Origin: Sulfobacillus acidophilus DSM 10332
GTDB taxonomy: Bacteria; Bacillota; Sulfobacillia; Sulfobacillales; Sulfobacillaceae
Direction of reading: 5' to 3'
Length of the DNA stretch: 64,000 bases
Assembly: GCA_000237975.1 (NCBI GenBank)
Contig: CP003179.1
Location: 3,316,270-3,380,269 of the forward strand
Part shown: piece by piece, positions 60,645 to 64,000 of the stretch
Position numbering within the stretch: position 1 is the first letter of the stretch
Layout: each line of letters starts with the position of its first letter
Made by a program: the position numbers and the translations under genes
The notes under the pieces: model-generated
Told to the model about the DNA's origin: nothing
Databases searched by the model: none
The model's input: only the letters and a program-made list of their open reading frames with translations

Positions 60645-61226
60645 TTAACGGTCATTTAACAAACGGTTCACATGGCGGATGACGTCCTCTTGATCCCAAG
60701 GCAGATGGCCTTCCACATGCCAGCGCGTGACCAACGCAAAGAGAATCCCGAGGACGGCCTGCGCCAAGAAGTCGGCCGGCACGTCCTGACGAAAGGCTTG
60801 GATCTGCTGGCCGCGACGGACCCAGTCGGCCATCTCCTGCTCCATGACCCGGGTCAACTGGCGGCGTAACACGTCCCTTACGGAGTCTTGGCTACTATGG
60901 GACAACATTTGAAACAAAATGCGACGGTTGTCCGGATCCCCGTATACGTCAAAATAAACCGACACCAAGCGGGACACGAGCGATGCCGGATCCGTTCCTG
61001 GGGGCAACCCGTCAAACACGTGCTGAACTTGTTCCAAAGGTGACGCCTCTTGAATCACTGCCGACCATAACGCCTCTTTATCCGGAAAATACCAAAAGAT
61101 CAGGCTGGTGGTCGAAATGCCGGCGGCTTGAGCAATATCCCGCATGGAGGCGCGAAATCCTTTTTCGGCAAACATCCGCCGTGCGCCTGCCATGATTTGG
61201 TCTCGCGTGGAGGCCTTATCTTCCAT
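60645..61226 (-). CDS. TetR-family transcriptional regulator
   Basis: The 193-residue protein has an N-terminal helix-turn-helix: DQIMAGARRMFAEKGFRASMRDIAQAAG, then STTSLIFWYFPDKEALW, the TetR recognition helix pattern. The C-terminal domain is helical and ligand-specific. ATG 61226 is chosen because GGAGGGAGCG stands before it. It is the first gene of a leftward unit with phzF and the aminopeptidase and probably regulates that unit. Confidence 0.92.
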   Translation of the reverse strand: MEDKASTRDQIMAGARRMFAEKGFRASMRDIAQAAGISTTSLIFWYFPDKEALWSAVIQEASPLEQVQHVFDGLPPGTDPASLVSRLVSVYFDVYGDPDNRRILFQMLSHSSQDSVRDVLRRQLTRVMEQEMADWVRRGQQIQAFRQDVPADFLAQAVLGILFALVTRWHVEGHLPWDQEDVIRHVNRLLNDR

Positions 61227-61284
61227 GACCCACGCTCCCTCCAACCGTTTCCAGCATTCTGGTCCCTATTGTACCATGCCTCGA

Positions 61285-62442
61285 TTAGCGGGTGACCCAG
61301 GTAATGGGTACCCCCCATTCCCGAAACACCGGCGTATGGACAAAGAGATATTCCAATAGCTTTTTGGCCAGCGGCCATTGGCGTCCGAGTTTCACCGTCC
61401 GGTGCCGCTGATCCCAGAGCGAACGCCGGACATAAAGTCCGCGGCCATTGCCCAAATTCAATACGCAACTCATCTCGTGGTGATATTGCCGACGAGCCTC
61501 CGGTCGGCCTACGAGATCCCGGACCAGATTCGCCGCCACCACCTCGGCCTGAAGCATCGCCGTATGCCCTTGCTTAGGCCCTTCAAAAGCGGTCGCATTG
61601 CCGGCGACGTAGACGTCGGGGTCATGAACCGATCGCATATCTTTTCCGGTTTCTATCCATCCTCGAGGATGTCCGTGCGCCAGCCGACTTAATGCCGGAT
61701 CGCCCCGAAAGGGCGGGGTGATAATCGTAAGACGAGACGGCAACTCCCGGCCGTCATCTAAAATGACCCGGTCCGCCTCCACCGCCCGAACGGTAACCGG
61801 TCCCAGCCGGGTGATGCCTTTTTGGTTAAACAGCTGCTCCAAATATCGACTCGCCCGTTCCCCGGCCGGAGCCCAAAACTTCGGTAACGGATCCACAAAC
61901 GTCATCGGGCCCTGAAGCTGTTTGGTCTCCAAATAATGGTGGAGTTCGAGCGCCACTTCGAAAGCCGGTCCCCCCGTCTGGCAGTTTTGCGCCCAACCCA
62001 CCACCGCCGGGCCACCGGTATACTGGCGTAACGCCGTTTGAAGTTTGAGGGTACCCTCGACACTACAAACCGTCAACCCATAGTCCTTCAGTCCGGGAAC
62101 TTCGTCATAAGCAAAGCGTTCTCCTAGCGCCACCACCAGCTTGTCATAGCTGACCGTCCCCGAAGAGGTCTTCACTTGGCGTTGATCGGGATCCACGTCG
62201 GTTACGACCGCCGGCATCCACTCAATGCCTGCCCGCCGATAAATCGGTTCCAAGGCAAAACGAATATCGTCCAACGGCTTATGGCCGAACGCCACGTCGA
62301 CCAACGCCGGACGATAGACAAACTGGGCATCTTTCGCTATGACGACGACCCGGTATCCCGCTTGTCGGCCTAATCCGCGCCGAATCGACAAGGCCGCGGT
62401 TAACCCGGCAAAACCGCTCCCTAGAACCACCACGTCCGGCAT
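61285..62442 (-). CDS. Sulfide:quinone oxidoreductase-like FAD protein (second copy)
   Basis: The 385-residue protein starts with an intact FAD motif (DVVVLGSGFAGLTAAL). It has three cysteines in SQR-like positions: TVCSVEGT, WAQNCQTGGPAFE and HEMSCVLNLGNG. The second FAD region is DVYVAGNATAFEGPKQGHTA. The amphipathic C-terminus (AKKLLEYLFVHTPVF) fits membrane-surface binding. It could oxidise sulfide or act as a type II NADH dehydrogenase; the Cys set favours SQR. Unlike the copy at 44197-45407 its frame is complete. Confidence 0.85.
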   Translation of the reverse strand: MPDVVVLGSGFAGLTAALSIRRGLGRQAGYRVVVIAKDAQFVYRPALVDVAFGHKPLDDIRFALEPIYRRAGIEWMPAVVTDVDPDQRQVKTSSGTVSYDKLVVALGERFAYDEVPGLKDYGLTVCSVEGTLKLQTALRQYTGGPAVVGWAQNCQTGGPAFEVALELHHYLETKQLQGPMTFVDPLPKFWAPAGERASRYLEQLFNQKGITRLGPVTVRAVEADRVILDDGRELPSRLTIITPPFRGDPALSRLAHGHPRGWIETGKDMRSVHDPDVYVAGNATAFEGPKQGHTAMLQAEVVAANLVRDLVGRPEARRQYHHEMSCVLNLGNGRGLYVRRSLWDQRHRTVKLGRQWPLAKKLLEYLFVHTPVFREWGVPITWVTR

Positions 62443-62515
62443 GAAAAAACCCCCTTTAGCGCATCGCTTACGCTTCGGGGGTAGTATGATCCGGCCGACA
62501 TTCCGTTAACCGACG

Positions 62516-63910
62516 CTAGACGCCCACCTCTTCGACCATTTCGGCGGCGACGGGTTCTAAACGCGCCCCATGACTCGGACGGGTCCAAGCCCCAATGTCT
62601 GTCGACTCTTCCCCGTGCATCGCATGATCCCCGACTTCCAACTCCACGTCGGACGCCCGCAAGGGAATAAAGCGGGCCACCAATTTCAATGTCCCGTATG
62701 TCATTCCCCCGCTATACGCCACGACCACAGCTAAGGCGAGCAGTTGCACAAAAAATTGATGAGGATTGCCGTAAAGCCAACCCGTCACCGCCACCCCGGC
62801 CCCATGACCCCGAGCCAGGTATTCCACCATGTGGGGATCCGCCAAAACGCCGGTCAAAAGGCCGCCAACCGCACCGGCAATCGCGTGTGTATGCACCACA
62901 CCCAGACTATCGTCCACTCGGGCAAAGAGTCCCCGGTGGCCCCAGCGGTTCATGGTTAGCCAGGGAATAATTCCGGCCGCCAGACCAATCACGATCGCTC
63001 CCGACCCGTTTACATAGCCGGCAGCCGGCGTAATGGCGACGAGTCCGGCAATCATGCCGTTAATCGCCCCCGTCAGGCTTGCCCGATTGTGCGCGAAGAC
63101 ATCCAAGAACAGCCACGCCAAAAGGGCGACCGCAGCGGCCACGTTCGTGTTGATGACGGCCGCGGCGGCATCCGCGTTGGCAAAATAGGGGTCCCCGCCA
63201 TTAAATCCGTTCCATCCGAGCCACAAAATGCCGGCCCCCAAAAGAGCAAACAATAAGTTGTGCGGTTTATCCTGCCGGTCCCGCGCCAACCGCGGACCAA
63301 TCGTCCAAGCCGCCACAAACCCGGAAACCCCGGCCGCCACATGAATGACATATCCGCCGCTGTAATCGACGGCCCCCAGCTGGGCCAACCAGCCACCGCC
63401 CCACAGCCAAAATGCCTGAATGCTGTATACCAAGGTGGACCACAGGGGAACAAAAATCATCCATGCTTTAAAGTTCATCCGACCCAATACCGCACCCGCG
63501 AGTAATCCGGGGGCAATTGCGGCAAACACGAATTGAAAGTAGATTAATGCGGAAGAGGGCATCCGAAGTCCCGGCATGGCGTTTTGTAGGAGGGGAATCT
63601 GTGCGCGCCCCTGTTCGGTCGCGGCACTTAATGCGGGACCCGGTATCCCCATTAATTGCGACAAAATCCCCGGTCCAAGATGTGCCGGCACCCCAAATCC
63701 CAAACGATATCCATAAAGCACCCAGACGACCAACACCATGGCAAAAGCATAAAGCACCATCAAGGCCGAATTGACGGCAAACTTCCGTCGCACTAATCCC
63801 CCGTATAGTACGGCCAGACCCGGGACCGACATGAGTCCCACCAACGTGGCGGACATCAATTGCCAAGCGGTGTCTCCTGCATTTAAATACGCTGGGTCCG
63901 GAACATACAT
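62516..63910 (-). CDS. amt: Ammonium transporter Amt
   Basis: The 464-residue protein has 11 transmembrane helices and Amt signatures: DTAWQLMSATLVGLMSVPGLAVLYGGLVR in helix 1, DYSGGYVIHVAAGVSG (the Amt signature), and DDSLGVVHTHAIAGAVGGLLTG with the pore histidine. ATG 63910 (MYVPDP) follows GAGGAGGCTCC; the ATG at 63958 does not. No glnK/glnB regulator is seen within the window. The promoter should lie near the window end, where the sequence is AT-rich. Confidence 0.95.
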   Translation of the reverse strand: MYVPDPAYLNAGDTAWQLMSATLVGLMSVPGLAVLYGGLVRRKFAVNSALMVLYAFAMVLVVWVLYGYRLGFGVPAHLGPGILSQLMGIPGPALSAATEQGRAQIPLLQNAMPGLRMPSSALIYFQFVFAAIAPGLLAGAVLGRMNFKAWMIFVPLWSTLVYSIQAFWLWGGGWLAQLGAVDYSGGYVIHVAAGVSGFVAAWTIGPRLARDRQDKPHNLLFALLGAGILWLGWNGFNGGDPYFANADAAAAVINTNVAAAVALLAWLFLDVFAHNRASLTGAINGMIAGLVAITPAAGYVNGSGAIVIGLAAGIIPWLTMNRWGHRGLFARVDDSLGVVHTHAIAGAVGGLLTGVLADPHMVEYLARGHGAGVAVTGWLYGNPHQFFVQLLALAVVVAYSGGMTYGTLKLVARFIPLRASDVELEVGDHAMHGEESTDIGAWTRPSHGARLEPVAAEMVEEVGV

Positions 63911-64000
63911 GTTGGGAGCCTCCTCATAAATGCGGTTCCATGTTAGATTATTGATCATCCATGGCGTAATAACCTAGATGTTTTGTTTATTATATGGCGT

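Noticed and set aside
62516-63958. Longer amt start at ATG 63958
   Set aside because: ATG 63910 has a clear GAGGAGG site and begins at the normal Amt N-terminus; the extension has neither.

Overview
The window reads as chromosomal DNA of an acidophilic, sulfur-metabolising, spore-forming Firmicute. Sulfobacillus or a close relative is the best guess; this is inferred from gene content, not from a database match. Supporting genes are a tetrathionate/sulfur-reductase-type molybdoenzyme operon, sulfide:quinone-oxidoreductase-like flavoproteins, a CoA-disulfide/polysulfide-reductase-like enzyme, an arsenic operon, a YlbJ-type sporulation membrane protein, and the absence of outer-membrane genes. 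The DNA is moderately GC-rich. No rRNA, tRNA, CRISPR array or intact insertion sequence was seen.

Layout. 1-8.2 kb: a frameshifted methyltransferase, a 5'-truncated ispH remnant, then a respiratory/stress module. The module holds a SufT-like protein, two paralogous polytopic membrane proteins resembling heme-copper-oxidase subunit I/NnrS, a broken cupin, a Rieske ferredoxin, a hemerythrin and a lone NuoF. It is punctuated by CRP/FNR-type palindromes and carries decayed narI and DUF2249 genes. 8.2-18.6 kb: a diguanylate cyclase and a leftward sugar-nucleotide operon. The operon encodes what looks like the full UDP-ManNAc3NAcA (WbpA/B/E/D/I-like) set plus a PglF/PglE/PglC-like set. 18.8-33.7 kb: housekeeping and mixed genes, including FtsH, a coiled-coil lytic transglycosylase, an acyl-CoA synthetase, a PduX-like kinase, a Fur-family regulator, an NYN protein, a transglutaminase-like protein with an apparent ACG start, YlbJ, and a pair of Cys-rich paralogues. 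34.1-36.6 kb: an MntA/HepT pair with a dead HepT, and an MFS phosphate-type transporter.

37.0-44.1 kb: a rightward operon tatA - FeS subunit - NrfD/PsrC-like subunit - Mo-bisMGD catalytic subunit - TorD-like chaperone - tatC, a reductase packaged with its own Tat translocon. 44.2-49.2 kb: a leftward sulfur-related group of frameshifted SQR, TSUP exporter, a 27-codon ORF, FmdE-like protein and CoA-disulfide-reductase-like enzyme. 49.3-54.9 kb: an extended leftward ars operon under a visible ArsR operator: arsR, AhpD-like, arsD, two separate ArsA halves, DsrE-like, FmdE-like, OsmC-like, arsB. 55.1-57.1 kb: an unknown protein followed by a graveyard of mobile elements (group II intron reverse transcriptase, IS605-type TnpB, IS3-type transposase). 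57.1-63.9 kb: M1 aminopeptidase, PhzF and TetR in one operon, a second SQR-like flavoprotein, and an Amt ammonium transporter.

The genes suggest growth on inorganic sulfur compounds at low or fluctuating oxygen with metal(loid) stress, and a surface glycan built on uncommon amino sugars. Several otherwise recognisable genes carry a single frameshift, which could be real decay or sequence error.
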